DNA of 43,624 nucleotides, taken from positions 1 through 43,624 of the forward strand of contig JBKQPR010000347.1 of the NCBI GenBank assembly GCA_052144935.1, written 5' to 3'. This document shows, piece by piece, positions 23,991-34,929 of the stretch; the first letter of the stretch is position 1; every line of letters starts with the position of its first letter. A program made the translations under genes and the position numbers. Source of the stretch: JOPF133 sp052144935. GTDB lineage: Bacteria > Acidobacteriota > Terriglobia > Bryobacterales > Bryobacteraceae. The notes beneath the pieces were generated by a model that had not been told where the DNA came from, did no database searches, and saw only the letters and a program-made list of their open reading frames with translations.

Positions 23991-26102
23991 TCAGAAGCCC
24001 AGCGTTTCCGGCAGAGTGCTGGGAATCTGAAAGAGATTGATGCCATAGTACAGCAGCACGAGCTGGTTGGGGTTGGGGATGCTGGCGCCATCGGCCTGGA
24101 AGAAACCGGCGAGTTGTCCCTGCGCGTCCAGGCTGATGACCAAACCGTCCAGACCGGGCAGTTGAATGGTGCTGCCGCCCAGGCTCACGAAAAGCTCCAG
24201 GAAGGGATGCGGGTCCACCGGCAGATCGGGCGCCTGGGCGCGCGCCAGGTCGTGGCGGTACTCCCAGGTGCTGGCCGCGAGGCCCCCCGCTCGAATCAAG
24301 CCGGTGTTGGCCGGGTTGACGACGGTCATATCTTCGAGGGCGAACTGCACCAGCGTAGGGCGCGCGATCTGCCCGGCCAGCGGCGAGAGATTCAGGTGCG
24401 GCGCAAAGGCCATGGGGTCGCCGATCATCCCCAGCCACTCCAGGTTTTCGAAGGCGCTTTGGATGGCCAGCGCTCCGGGCACGGTGACCACATCCACCGG
24501 CTGGTTGGGCAGCACGTACTGCTCGTTATAAGAGTTGCCCGCGTTGAGCAGCGAGGGAATCCGCACCGCCATGGTTTCGGTGGCCTGCGGCACGTAAGCT
24601 GGACTCCAGCGGGCGATATCTATGGTGGTGGCGCCACCCACGGTGAAGGTGGCCGCGCGCACGGAGGGTTCCACCGCGGTGAACATGGGTCCGTACAAAG
24701 AACCCAACGAGTCGCCGGAGTAATAGATGTGCGAGGCGTCCAGGTCCGGCCGGCCATCGCCGTTGAAATCCAGCCCCTGGCGAATGACTTGGGTGAGCTG
24801 CACCAGGTCGACGACGGTCTGGCGGAAGCAGTCGCGCAGGCCGTAAGCCACCGGCGCGATCAGCGTGCAGCCTTCCTCGGAACCGATCATGCCGTCGCCG
24901 TTGACCTCGACGCCGCGGCCGCCAGCGGGGATGGTGGTGCTATTGCCGAGGTTGTCCACCAGGGTCACGGTGGAGAGCGGGCCGAATCCGTGGCCCACCG
25001 CGTTGATGGCGATCACCGCGAAGCCGGCGCGCGCCAGGGTGGGAGCCACGGCCGTGGGACCGCCCCAACGGCTGTCGCCCAGCCCGTGTCCGAAGATCAC
25101 CACCGGGTAGCCGTTGGGCGGTTCCGGAGTGGACGGCAGCAGGGCGTTGTAGTAGATCAGGTTGGTCGAGGCCGGAACCGCCAGGCCGGGCAGGGTGGGG
25201 GAGTTGAGGATGCTCTGGTCCTGTTCCAGAAAGTTAGGCGATTGGAAGTAGCCGACCACCAGCGTGCCGAGGCCCGTCAGGAGGGCGGCAGGCAGCGGCA
25301 GGCTGAGATCGGTGAACCGCACCGGATTCCAGCCGGTTTGCTCATGCAGCGTGATCTGGGTCAGATTGGGAATGCTGAAGCTGCTCGGCTGGACCAGGCC
25401 GGGTGCCGGCGGAACGTACTGCACGATGTCGCGGGCGTGCTCCAGCCATGCCGTGGCGCTGAGGGTGGTAAAGACGGAAGCCGCCACGATGTGCTGCGGG
25501 GCCACTCCGGCGGCCACCGTGCCGACCGCCTGGGCCAGCGAAACGCAATACGCGGAGGTGGAGGCCAGGCAGGCCAGATAGGCGGGATCGGAGACGACCG
25601 AGTTGCCGGCGGTGTCTTTGACCGCGTCGGTGACCACCAGGGCGTAGTGCCGGTGCTGGTCGAGCACGTTGTCCGGCTTGGCGTATATGGTGTTGGTGGA
25701 GGGGTCGTAAACCACCTGGTTAATCGCCATGTGCTGGCCGGTTGGCATCACGCCGACCTCTTCCTGGGTGACATTCGCGAGCGCCACAAAGAACACGCCG
25801 TTGACTAAAGTCGCGGTGTTGACGGGCGCCGAAAAGTGTACTTGGGCGCGGGCGCGGACGCTGAATCCATCGAGCTGGTCGAGCAGGCCGCCCTCCTGGC
25901 AGGCGGTGTATTGGGAGTTGCAATCGGGCACCGGCATATCGATGCGCAGGCCGGTCTTCTGCAGCGGATCGAAGACCGTCAGAAAATCGGTGGGAAAGGG
26001 ACCGGTGGCGGGCGTCGAGGGATCGAAGACGACGACGGTGCCGGCGCCATAGAGCGGACAGAGAAGCAGCGCGCAAATCAGGAGGCGAGACAAGGGGCCC
26101 AT
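23991..26102 (-). CDS. Secreted lipase/esterase-like alpha/beta hydrolase
   Basis: 703 residues with signal peptide MGPLSRLLICALLLCPLYGAG. The N-terminal 250 residues are beta-rich (VHFSAPVNTATLVNGVFFV; DNVLDQHRHYALVVTDAVKD), an Ig-like module as in bacterial lipases of the virulence-factor/VolA type. The hydrolase domain shows PVVIFGHGLGDSRWGG (oxyanion region), YYSGDSLGSLYG (GxSxG nucleophile), LVQFALEDMTV (Asp) and late histidines. EVNGDGMIGSEEG and DFNGDGRPDLDAS look like Ca2+-binding DxNxDG loops. It is first gene of a two-gene operon with the FAD oxidoreductase. Substrate unknown; start chosen at the signal peptide, with no Shine-Dalgarno visible. Confidence 0.82.
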   Translation of the reverse strand: MGPLSRLLICALLLCPLYGAGTVVVFDPSTPATGPFPTDFLTVFDPLQKTGLRIDMPVPDCNSQYTACQEGGLLDQLDGFSVRARAQVHFSAPVNTATLVNGVFFVALANVTQEEVGVMPTGQHMAINQVVYDPSTNTIYAKPDNVLDQHRHYALVVTDAVKDTAGNSVVSDPAYLACLASTSAYCVSLAQAVGTVAAGVAPQHIVAASVFTTLSATAWLEHARDIVQYVPPAPGLVQPSSFSIPNLTQITLHEQTGWNPVRFTDLSLPLPAALLTGLGTLVVGYFQSPNFLEQDQSILNSPTLPGLAVPASTNLIYYNALLPSTPEPPNGYPVVIFGHGLGDSRWGGPTAVAPTLARAGFAVIAINAVGHGFGPLSTVTLVDNLGNSTTIPAGGRGVEVNGDGMIGSEEGCTLIAPVAYGLRDCFRQTVVDLVQLTQVIRQGLDFNGDGRPDLDASHIYYSGDSLGSLYGPMFTAVEPSVRAATFTVGGATTIDIARWSPAYVPQATETMAVRIPSLLNAGNSYNEQYVLPNQPVDVVTVPGALAIQSAFENLEWLGMIGDPMAFAPHLNLSPLAGQIARPTLVQFALEDMTVVNPANTGLIRAGGLAASTWEYRHDLARAQAPDLPVDPHPFLELFVSLGGSTIQLPGLDGLVISLDAQGQLAGFFQADGASIPNPNQLVLLYYGINLFQIPSTLPETLGF

Positions 26103-26126
26103 GGCTTCGATGATACCCCGAGTTTT

Positions 26127-26281
26127 GCGCGGCTTGCCGCGCGCCCCCCGGCTCTGCCGCGCGGACCCCGGCTCTGCCGCGCGGACCCGGCTCTGCCGCG
26201 CGGACCCGGCTCTGCCGCGCCCCCCCGGCTCTGCCGGGGAACCCCCGGCTCTGCCGGGGAACCCCCGACTCTGCCGGGGAA
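26127..26281. repeat. Tandem array of seven short GC hairpins
   Basis: CGGCTCTGCCG (or CGACTCTGCCG) occurs seven times at 26149, 26169, 26188, 26207, 26226, 26246 and 26266, a 19-20 base period. Flanking bases extend the stem (CCCCGGC-TCT-GCCGGGG in the later copies), so every unit can fold alone. A related GCGCGGCTTGCCGCGC precedes at 26127. The array lies 25 bases upstream of the lipase-like gene start codon, i.e. in its promoter/leader region. Copies 1-4 and 5-7 differ in spacer (GCGGACC versus GGGAACC), suggesting two rounds of duplication. Confidence 0.85.
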
Positions 26282-26539
26282 GCAGTAGAGGTTTGACAGC
26301 TCCGGGAATTTGGCGTTCGTGCCGCTCTCCCTTGAACGATTGCCGTCAGCCCGAAGCGTTTGAGGGCGACAGTTCAGTTCGAGTGCGGGTTTTTACCTTT
26401 GGACGATTTGCGATCAGGCTCCTTTGAGGGGCCAGCCATTGAAAAACCTCCGGCCCTGCCGGAGGTGCCGGAGGATACTCACTTAGAAACGCCCCGAGAT
26501 CCAAACCAGCAGGTCTGGATCTTCGGGGGCTTAGTGCAC

Positions 26540-26720
26540 CTGTCGCTCTCCGAACTTATACCCGTTACGGCTCAGCTTCTCGATGCGCGTCAGGATCGTC
26601 ATCTCTGGGCGGCCAGCTACGAACGCGAGAGGGCCGACATCGTCGGTTGCAAGGACAGGTGGCGAAGGCCATCGCCGATCGCGTGAAGGTGAAACTCACA
26701 TCGGAAGAGAGTGCGGGAGG
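26540..26720 (+). pseudogene. Remnant of a TolB/TPR-type (CadC-like) transcriptional regulator
   Basis: The frame from about 26564 reads VTAQLLDARQDRHLWAASYE and RERADIV, then after a one-base shift near 26645 LQGQVAKAIADRVKVKLTSE. This is the signature of the middle region of acidobacterial winged-helix/TolB-like/TPR regulators and adenylate-cyclase-like proteins. Neither the DNA-binding part nor the TPR repeats are present, so it is a decayed fragment. The surrounding 26282-26793 has no other gene. Confidence 0.6.
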
Positions 26721-26793
26721 GGAACCATTTGACGAAGGAGCCGAACCACCCTACACTGAAAGCGAACACTTGCCCGACCCGTAGTAGTCAACC

Positions 26794-27021
26794 ATGAAGA
26801 CCGCCGCCAAGAAAAATAAAACTCCATCGGCCGACCTCGCCGCCCTGCTCAAACCGTATCCTTCCGGCTGGGTTGCCCTCTCTGACGACGAACGGCGCGT
26901 AGTGGGCGCCGGCGAGACGCTCCAGCAGGCCAACGACCAGGCGCGTGAGCACGGTGTACCCCACGCCGTTTTCGTAAAGGTCATTCCGCCCGACCAGGGT
27001 TACATCCCGCTTTCCCTGTGA
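26794..27021 (+). CDS. DUF5678-type small protein
   Basis: 75 residues: a Lys-rich start MKTAAKKNKT, then ALLKPYPSGWVALSDDERRVVGAGETLQQANDQAREHGVPHAVFVKVIPPDQGYIPL. The pattern 'W-V-A-L ... V-v-g-a-G-e-t ... A ... G ... F-V-p' matches the DUF5678 domain found next to retropepsin-like genes. Its stop overlaps the next gene's GTG start (GTGA at 27018-27021), so the two are coupled. Function unknown. Confidence 0.72.
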   Translation: MKTAAKKNKTPSADLAALLKPYPSGWVALSDDERRVVGAGETLQQANDQAREHGVPHAVFVKVIPPDQGYIPLSL

Positions 27022-27475
27022 CGCGGCTTGCGTCCCAACGATTCCGATACCGCAACGAGCCGACCTCGCCAAGCCCGGTTTACCCAAACCGCCACTATAT
27101 TCCTCGGCCGAGGATCGAAGTGCGCCTGATCCACGGCGACCGCTTCGTCAAACTCCTTGCGCTCGTTGACTCTGGCGCCGACGACTGCCTCTTCCCGCTT
27201 GAAGTCGCGCACTTTCTCAACCTCCCTTGAAGCGCGACGCCATCCACCGCTATGGCGGCATCGGCGCCGGAAGCATCACGGCAACCTTCGGAACCGTGAC
27301 CCTTGGGGTAGGGAAGTGGACCATCCCGCTCTATGCCGGCTTCAGCGATTCGCCGAGTGTCGTTCCCATCCTCGGGCAAAGCGGGTTCTTCAGCAAGTTC
27401 GAAATATCCTTCAATCGCGCCCAGGAAATCATGCGGCTGAAGGAAATCAGGCAACGCACTAAACGCACAGAATGA
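27018..27475 (+). pseudogene. Retropepsin-like aspartic protease with internal -1 frameshift
   Basis: Frame 1 (27018-27230, GTG start) contains LALVDSGADDCLFPLEVAHF, the D-S-G catalytic motif of retropepsin-like aspartic proteases, and ends LNLP then TGA. Frame 2 (27227-27475) continues the family: RYGGIGAGSITATFGTVTLG, VGKWTIPLYAGFSD, VVPILGQSGFFSKFEISFN. Together they make a normal-length (about 150 residue) single-domain enzyme that acts as a dimer. The join is CTC CCT TGA; a -1 slip of tRNA-Pro from CCT to CCC could allow readthrough, or it is a true mutation or sequencing error. It is coupled to the DUF5678 gene upstream. Confidence 0.7.
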
Positions 27476-27558
27476 GCTTTCGCTGGCTCCGCGCGTTCAA
27501 AACCCGCGGATCGCCCTCTCGCCCGGCGCATCCCTCCGCCGTGCTATGACTAGACTGA

Positions 27559-29334
<1,776 letters not shown>

Positions 29335-29692
29335 GGGTTACGGCCACCACCTTCTCACGGCTGAGGCGGGGGGGGCGGCAGCAGTCCGTGGCGGAACCTG
29401 CATGCGCTCCAATTGAGCGGCGGCGTTCCCGTAAGTAACTGATTCAAAATGGTCCGTGCTCTTGCGGAACGCTCATATGAGCCGCCGGGCACTTCGGTCG
29501 CCGGCTGGGTGTTGAGTTCGAAATTGATCTGGTAAGGCAAGCCCCGTGGGCAGCATTTCAGGCGGTGGACCCGCTTTCAGGGCCCAGAGGGCGCCCCCAT
29601 CCGGCCGAAAGCCGGATGCGGCAAGATCGTTCTCAAGGATCCCACTGAAACCACCGGACCACGTCCTGTGCTTTCAAGGGTGCCCGCCCCAC
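29335..29692. other. Gene-poor stretch between kinase and radical SAM genes
   Basis: No confident gene. A hairpin ATCCGGC-CGAAA-GCCGGAT lies at 29599-29617 and could end transcription of the radical SAM gene, but there is no U-tract. A 61-codon minus-strand frame (29355-29540) starting MPYQINFELNTQPATEVPGG has protein-like composition but no relatives that I recognise; it may be a small gene or remnant. Confidence 0.4.
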
Positions 29693-31417
29693 TCACTTGA
29701 GCACGGTGAGAGATCCCATGATCGCTTCGGCGCACTGAGCGGGCGCGAGAGCGCCCGGAGCCGCCAGCGGGACCCGCCAATCCCAATTGCGGCGCTCGAT
29801 GATGGTGCGCGGTTCATAGGTTTGGCCGGCGGCCAGGCGGCGGGCCTCGCGGCGCGCGGACCACAGGATCACGGGACCCAGCAGGCGGCTCATCACCCGG
29901 CTCATCAGGCCGAACTCGCGCCCGATCTCCCGCCGCAGCACGCGGATCCTTTCGGCCACCGCGGAATTGGCGCCGCGCAGGTACTTCTCCATGGCCCACA
30001 GAGCCGAGGCGTAGCCGTCGCGCAGCGAGCGGGCTTCCCAGGCGAATCGCGCGCGCACGCGCGGGTCGGGATCGTTGTGGTACCGCCGCCAGCCTTCCAG
30101 AGTGGTGCGGCAGATGCGGTAAATGCTGGGGCCGTTGCGTTCGAAATCGCGCCGGAAGGCCCAGTCCAGCAGCTTCTTGGATTCCTCGCGCGGGATCGCG
30201 GAGTGCTCGAAGTTGAAGCGGTCCTGCCCGTGGATATCGGCCAGATCCACGCCCTCCAACATGCGGCCCTGGGCGGACATTTCGGCGTAGAGCGGCGTGC
30301 CGGGCACCGGTGTGTAAAGCATGAACTGGTGGAAATCGGTGTCGTGGGCCACCGCGTGTTCGATTTCGCCGCGGATGTTTTCGGGCGTGTGGTGCTCCAG
30401 CCCCACAATGGTCGATCCGAGCAGCTTGATGCCGTGCCGGCGCAGCTCGCCCGTGAGCTCCAGCGTGTCGGCGCCCGCCAGCTTGGTATAGCTGGAGTGC
30501 GGCGATTCTAGGCCCATCCAGATCCACGAGACGCCCAGTTCCACCAGCTCGCGCATGGAATACTGGCGGATGGCGTTGGCCGACGAAAACACATACAGCG
30601 CCCAGGGCTTGTGGTGTTCGCGCATGTGGTCCAGCAGCTCCATGGCGCGGCGCTTATGCAGCAGGAAGTTCTCGTCCATCATGAAGAACGAGTGGGCGTC
30701 CAGCTTCGCTTCCATCTCCGCCATCACGCCATAAAGCTCGGCGCCGGTGTTGTAGAAATTCAAATAGCGGCCCTTGCCTCCGAAGAAGGCCGATGTCGTG
30801 CAGAAGTTGCAGCCCATGGGGCAGCCCACCGAGGGGATGATGGTAGCGGCGGTGCTTCCCTTGGACTGCGGCAGCTTGAGGCCCAGGGTGCGGCCGTCGA
30901 AGCCGGAAACGATTTCGGGGTGGCGTACGGGCGCTTCGGGGTCTTCGCCCAGAAAGCGCCGCATCCAGGAAATTCCGTCGCCGCGCACAATGTGATCGGC
31001 GTCGATCATGCCTTCGATGCCCTCGATGGCGGCCACGTGGCCGCCCACCACAATCGCCGCCTGGGGCGCCAGGCGCCGTGCGATGCGGCACATCTCCTTC
31101 ACCTTGCCGATGTTGACGATGATCGAGGAGATACCCACGATGTCGTAGTGGTTCTCGCGCAACTCCTGCTCGAAGGCTTCGCGGGTGGGAAAATCGAGCA
31201 CCGTGGTGGGCGCCGAGATATTCCGCTGGATCATCAGAATGCCCCACGAGCGGTGGAACATGCGCAGAGAGAAAGGACCCTGCTCGCGCGTCACCTGGTT
31301 GTGATACAACTCCATGGGGTTGATCTTGCGGCTCCCGAATTCGTCGTCCTGCGCGTACGGGCCGAACACCGAAGAGAGCAGAATACGGGCTTGCGTACCT
31401 TTGGGATGGGGAAACAT
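29693..31417 (-). CDS. B12-binding domain radical SAM protein
   Basis: 574 residues. The N-terminal half has ILLSSVFGPYAQDDEFGSR, ELYHNQVTREQGPFSLRMF and YDIVGISSIIVNIGKV, then GGHVAAIEGIEG, a Rossmann-like B12-binding region. The radical SAM motif is C199-x3-C203-x2-C206 (SVGCPMGCNFCTTS). FFMMDENFLLHKRRAMELL and ELGVSWIWMGLESPHSSYTK continue the TIM barrel. Enzymes of this type perform cobalamin-dependent C-methylation or cyclisation, e.g. of hopanoids or bacteriochlorophyll relatives; the substrate is not known. The start overlaps a TATAATG, but the conserved N-terminus supports it. Confidence 0.88.
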   Translation of the reverse strand: MFPHPKGTQARILLSSVFGPYAQDDEFGSRKINPMELYHNQVTREQGPFSLRMFHRSWGILMIQRNISAPTTVLDFPTREAFEQELRENHYDIVGISSIIVNIGKVKEMCRIARRLAPQAAIVVGGHVAAIEGIEGMIDADHIVRGDGISWMRRFLGEDPEAPVRHPEIVSGFDGRTLGLKLPQSKGSTAATIIPSVGCPMGCNFCTTSAFFGGKGRYLNFYNTGAELYGVMAEMEAKLDAHSFFMMDENFLLHKRRAMELLDHMREHHKPWALYVFSSANAIRQYSMRELVELGVSWIWMGLESPHSSYTKLAGADTLELTGELRRHGIKLLGSTIVGLEHHTPENIRGEIEHAVAHDTDFHQFMLYTPVPGTPLYAEMSAQGRMLEGVDLADIHGQDRFNFEHSAIPREESKKLLDWAFRRDFERNGPSIYRICRTTLEGWRRYHNDPDPRVRARFAWEARSLRDGYASALWAMEKYLRGANSAVAERIRVLRREIGREFGLMSRVMSRLLGPVILWSARREARRLAAGQTYEPRTIIERRNWDWRVPLAAPGALAPAQCAEAIMGSLTVLK

Positions 31418-31700
31418 TATAAGAATTTGAGACCCTTTACAGCCTAATGGTAGCGCTCAGGGCAGGGCGGGAATTGTAATATCTCTGTAAGTTCTTCCTG
31501 GCGGGCCGGGAGGTGGTTCGCGAAGCACCCGCGCCTGGGCGGATTGCGCGAAGGCGCGGGTGCCGGAGATCGGCTGCGGGCTCGGCGCCGGCCTCCATTT
31601 GCCGGACATCGCGCCGGGCGGGGTCTAGCCCAGGTCTAGCCCCAATACGGTTCACTTAGGGACGGCGCCCCGACGCGGTACCGGCCGCCGCTCGGGTACG
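31418..31700. other. Intergenic stretch with one arm of an inverted repeat
   Basis: No gene seen. The segment 31620-31657 (GGTCTAGCCCAGGTCTAGCC then CCAATACGGTTCACTTA) is matched in inverted orientation at 35273-35310. Confidence 0.6.
31620..31657 (+). repeat. Left arm of a 3.7-kb-spaced inverted repeat
   Basis: The reverse complement contains TAAGTGAACCGTATTGGG, identical over 18 bases to the copy at 35273, followed by a less exact CTAG-CC-GG-CTAG-CCC part with about five differences over 38 bases. The two arms bracket a VWFA remnant and the glycoside hydrolase gene. Confidence 0.7.
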
Positions 31701-31925
31701 ATGGTCGCGGCTCTGCTGGACAGCCACGGCAGCGTAGTGGCGGGGAAACGCAGCGAATTGCAACTGGCGTTCCGCGATGACACATTTAACCGTTTCGCGA
31801 AGACCGGGCTCACCAGCGCCATGACCATCAAGGCTCCGCCGGGGCGCTCCGTGGCGCGCGCGGCCGCGCAGGAGGCGATAGAGGGCAACCTGGCGGCGGG
31901 GAGCGCAAACGTCGAGATTCAGTAG
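31690..31925 (+). pseudogene. C-terminal remnant of an acidobacterial VWFA-related protein
   Basis: MVAALLDSHGSVVAGKRSEL, QLAFRDDTFNRFAKTGLTSA and ARAAAQEAIEGNLAAGSANV match the last 75 residues of acidobacterial VWFA-domain proteins (TIGR03436 group), which end in this kind of beta module. The VWA domain itself is missing and there is no start signal, so it is a truncated gene. It lies just inside the left arm of the inverted repeat. Confidence 0.6.
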
Positions 31926-31971
31926 AACAATGGCAGTCTCCGGCAACCCCGATGCAATGTCCGTGGCAAAT

Positions 31972-34929
31972 CTATGGGTGGACCGGAAGCACCACCGGCC
32001 CCGGCGCCGCTGTGTCGATTGTGGACGGCGACGAAACGCCGTTCACCGAAACCGTGATCGGATAATTTGCGGCCGGCATGTTCGCAAACTGCTGAGGTAC
32101 GGTGAAATTGATCTGAAACTCGCCAACCGCCACAAGACCCGCGAAATCGGCGTTGACTGTGACGCTTCCGATGGTGACCATGACGCCGCTAAGCGGCGTG
32201 ACGGTGACCGTGGTTCCGGCGGGCGACGGCGCCAGGCCGGTGGCGAACAGGCTGACCGCGTCTCCCGGCCTGGCATTCCGGAACGCCGGACCGTTGGACG
32301 GATCGGCCGCGATCTTGCCGTCGGGGAAAACGGCCGCCGCATAATTCGTGCCATTCAGAATGATCGGAAAAATGCCCGGCGCGCTGGAAACGGCGGGCGC
32401 GCTCGTCATGCTGCTGACCAGCCCGTCGCGGGTCACTTGAACGTTCGCCGTTCCCGAAATTCCGGCAGGGACCTGAAAGCTGACCTGCGTAGGGCTGATG
32501 TAGTAGACCGCCGCGGCCGTCCCGTTGACCAGCACCTGGACGCCGCTGAGATCGGTGGGAAGCCGATTGCCGAGACCGGCGAAATCCGACTGCTGCCAGA
32601 TGCGCGTGCCATCCGAAAGGCCGCTGCCTTTTACTTGCGCCCACGACCCGGGAACCAGCCCGCCGGCCAGGTAAGTCGCGCCGTTCTGCGGAGCCGAGCT
32701 CAGCACGGGCGCCGTACCGAGCAGCCCAAGGTTCTGCAAAGTCGCAATATTGGCGGCCCGCACTTTGTTCACCAGGTCGTATTTCGGGCGATTGGCGATG
32801 TCCAGCATTCCGAACGCCTGATTCTGTCCTGCGACCAGGCTCGCAGGCGTCGGGTCGCCGTTATTGGCATTCCCGGTGACCGGCTGATCCACGTATTCGA
32901 ACCACTCTACGCCGACAACGTGCGGATTCGCGCTGGCGTCGCGCAGCCACTGCGCGTACATATCGCCGGATTGGGAATCCGTGAGGGTGAGATCCTTCAT
33001 CAGCGCGCTGAAGCCGCGCGTTCCGCCATAATCGGCCGGATAGGAGAATTCGCCCACCAGGACGGGCTTCTTTGTGCCTTGAATGAGCGCCTGGACATCC
33101 GGGTCGAGAAACGTCTGGTTATAGAAATCGAAGCCGACAACGTCGCAGTTGGCGGCCATGATCGACCATTCGGTCGGGTTTTCTTTCGGCTGGGTCCAGC
33201 TTCCGAGGTATAGATGGTGGGAATCGATGGCCTGCACGGTCTGGTGCAGCGTGGAATACCAGGCCCCTTCATAGAACTGGCGCATGGCTTCGACATCGTT
33301 TGCGGGTGGCTGGGCATTGGTGGCCGCATAGACATCGGCAGCCGTCGAGGCGGTGATCTTCCAACTCGCCGCCAGTTTGGCCACACTGCCTCCATACAGC
33401 GTTTGGATGGCGTAATCCGCAAGGTTCTTCTTCGCCGGCGATGAGGCGCCCAAAGCCAGAATGCCGGTGATTTCCTGCGCGGCGATCACTTCGTCCGCCT
33501 CATTGCCCACCGACCATCCGAGGATGTAAGGGTTGGTTGCGTCGGAGCCGATTTGAGACGTCAGCGTTGCCTTGAGCTGGCTTAGGATGCTGGGATCCCA
33601 GACGTCGGGATGTCCTCCGGGAACGGCGTCGGCCACCGCAGCGTGAGCCAGCACGGGGTTCACAACCAAGGCTGGCTGGACTTGGGTCCACTTACCCGAA
33701 CCGGCGAAGACCCAACTGGCGAGTTGCTGGGGGATGAGGTTCGCCTGCGTGTTCTCCCACCCGCTGCCATACTTGCGAATCATGTTGGAAATGGCGGGTG
33801 AGAAGTAAGTGATGTTCTGCGAACCGCCCTGGAGATCTTGAGCATACGCGGGCGCAAAAGCCCCCGTCATCGGCGGCAAATTGGCAAACATGGATTCCCG
33901 CCCCGTAACGGGAGTAAAGTCGCGGAGCTTGGCCGTGTCCACGCCGAGGTAAAAGAGCGGATTGCCGAGCGGGGAAATCAGCCAGTAACGGTTGTTGTGA
34001 AACGCGGTGTGGTAGTAGCCCGTGGCCTGGTCGGTCCAACCGGCCAGCAGCGAACCGCCGTACATATCGAGGCCGCCGATGGGGCCGTTGTTTGCCAGCC
34101 AGGTCTGCTCCTCGGTAATGGCGGCTTGAAGATCGGAGTCCGTCGCTACTTTTCCGGGCCAGGTGGTGAACATCGTCTGGCCGTAGGCGTCGATGTACGG
34201 ATCGAACTGATGCGGATTCGATACCGCGGCCGCGCAGACGAACGTCGCGGTGATGGTCAAGGTTTGCGTCGGATCTTCGGTGAGGGCGGCCGGCCATGGA
34301 TCCGGTCCCGACATCAAGGTGAGCGGAAGCGGAATGGGGGTGTTGCCGTCCGGCGCCAGCGAAATATTGTTCGAGCCGTTGGAGGCCACGAGCGAAATCT
34401 GCGTAACCACGTACTCCTCCGTCAGCGGGCCGGTATCTGCGACGAGCGATCCAAAGAGGGTTCCTGGCGTGGGCTGGAATGCGGTCGGGATCGTGCCGAG
34501 CGACTGCCCATTGAGGGACAGTTGCTGCGGCCCGGCTGCCGTGATCACCGCTTTGGCTGTGTAAACGATTCCGGTTTGCCAGGAAAGAGTTCCGCCGATT
34601 CGGTGCAGGGATACGCCGTTGCCAACAGCCAATTCCAGGGAGACCGAACTGAGCTGACAGTTCCCGTTAGAATCCGGGGCCGCTACCAGCGAGAGCGTCA
34701 CGCCGGAAGTTGCGCCATCGGACTGGCTCGCCAGATGAAAGCGGCATTGATTCTGCCCGTAGGCTCCCGCGGCACAGAGCAGGAGACAGAGCGGCAGGTG
34801 AAACGGTCGCCGCCTGCGCCCGATGCGGCGTGCAGATGTCGGAGGAAAGGCGAGGTCGCCATTCCTAAGGCGGCACTGATCGATGTCGATCATCCAACCC
34901 CCGTCATCATGATGGACATAAACCTTCAT
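31972..34929 (-). CDS. Secreted clan GH-A glycoside hydrolase with TIGR03437 C-terminal domain
   Basis: 985 residues. The signal peptide is PFHLPLCLLLCAAGAYGQ, set behind an unusually long 45-residue head, so the real start may be Met13 (34893) or further in. A beta-rich N-terminal domain (50-250) is followed by a TIM-barrel glycosidase: NRYWLISPLGNPLFYLGVDT, LGWSVGNEADE (acid/base Glu in the GNE motif) and KPVLVGEFSYPADY (nucleophile Glu), as in GH42/GH50/agarase-like enzymes. The last 215 residues are a TIGR03437 domain, specific to Solibacter-type bacteria (GATYLAGGLVPGSWAQVKGS; GDAVSLFATGLAPSP). Probable exopolysaccharide or plant polysaccharide degradation; exact family not certain. Confidence 0.85.
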   Translation of the reverse strand: MKVYVHHDDGGWMIDIDQCRLRNGDLAFPPTSARRIGRRRRPFHLPLCLLLCAAGAYGQNQCRFHLASQSDGATSGVTLSLVAAPDSNGNCQLSSVSLELAVGNGVSLHRIGGTLSWQTGIVYTAKAVITAAGPQQLSLNGQSLGTIPTAFQPTPGTLFGSLVADTGPLTEEYVVTQISLVASNGSNNISLAPDGNTPIPLPLTLMSGPDPWPAALTEDPTQTLTITATFVCAAAVSNPHQFDPYIDAYGQTMFTTWPGKVATDSDLQAAITEEQTWLANNGPIGGLDMYGGSLLAGWTDQATGYYHTAFHNNRYWLISPLGNPLFYLGVDTAKLRDFTPVTGRESMFANLPPMTGAFAPAYAQDLQGGSQNITYFSPAISNMIRKYGSGWENTQANLIPQQLASWVFAGSGKWTQVQPALVVNPVLAHAAVADAVPGGHPDVWDPSILSQLKATLTSQIGSDATNPYILGWSVGNEADEVIAAQEITGILALGASSPAKKNLADYAIQTLYGGSVAKLAASWKITASTAADVYAATNAQPPANDVEAMRQFYEGAWYSTLHQTVQAIDSHHLYLGSWTQPKENPTEWSIMAANCDVVGFDFYNQTFLDPDVQALIQGTKKPVLVGEFSYPADYGGTRGFSALMKDLTLTDSQSGDMYAQWLRDASANPHVVGVEWFEYVDQPVTGNANNGDPTPASLVAGQNQAFGMLDIANRPKYDLVNKVRAANIATLQNLGLLGTAPVLSSAPQNGATYLAGGLVPGSWAQVKGSGLSDGTRIWQQSDFAGLGNRLPTDLSGVQVLVNGTAAAVYYISPTQVSFQVPAGISGTANVQVTRDGLVSSMTSAPAVSSAPGIFPIILNGTNYAAAVFPDGKIAADPSNGPAFRNARPGDAVSLFATGLAPSPAGTTVTVTPLSGVMVTIGSVTVNADFAGLVAVGEFQINFTVPQQFANMPAANYPITVSVNGVSSPSTIDTAAPGPVVLPVHP

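Noticed and set aside
26127..26281. CRISPR array.
   Set aside because: Units are 19-20 bases with no unique spacers, and there are no cas genes.
29599..29617. Strong intrinsic terminator.
   Set aside because: Only a 7-bp stem without T-run; mentioned in the region note only.
31410..31423. TATAAT overlapping the radical SAM start codon as promoter, which would force a later start.
   Set aside because: The first 34 residues (RILLSSVFGPYAQDDEFGSR) look conserved for the family, so the ATG at 31417 is kept.
31690..31925. Small intact gene of 74 codons.
   Set aside because: Sequence matches only the C-terminal tail of VWFA-related proteins and has no ribosome binding site; called a remnant.
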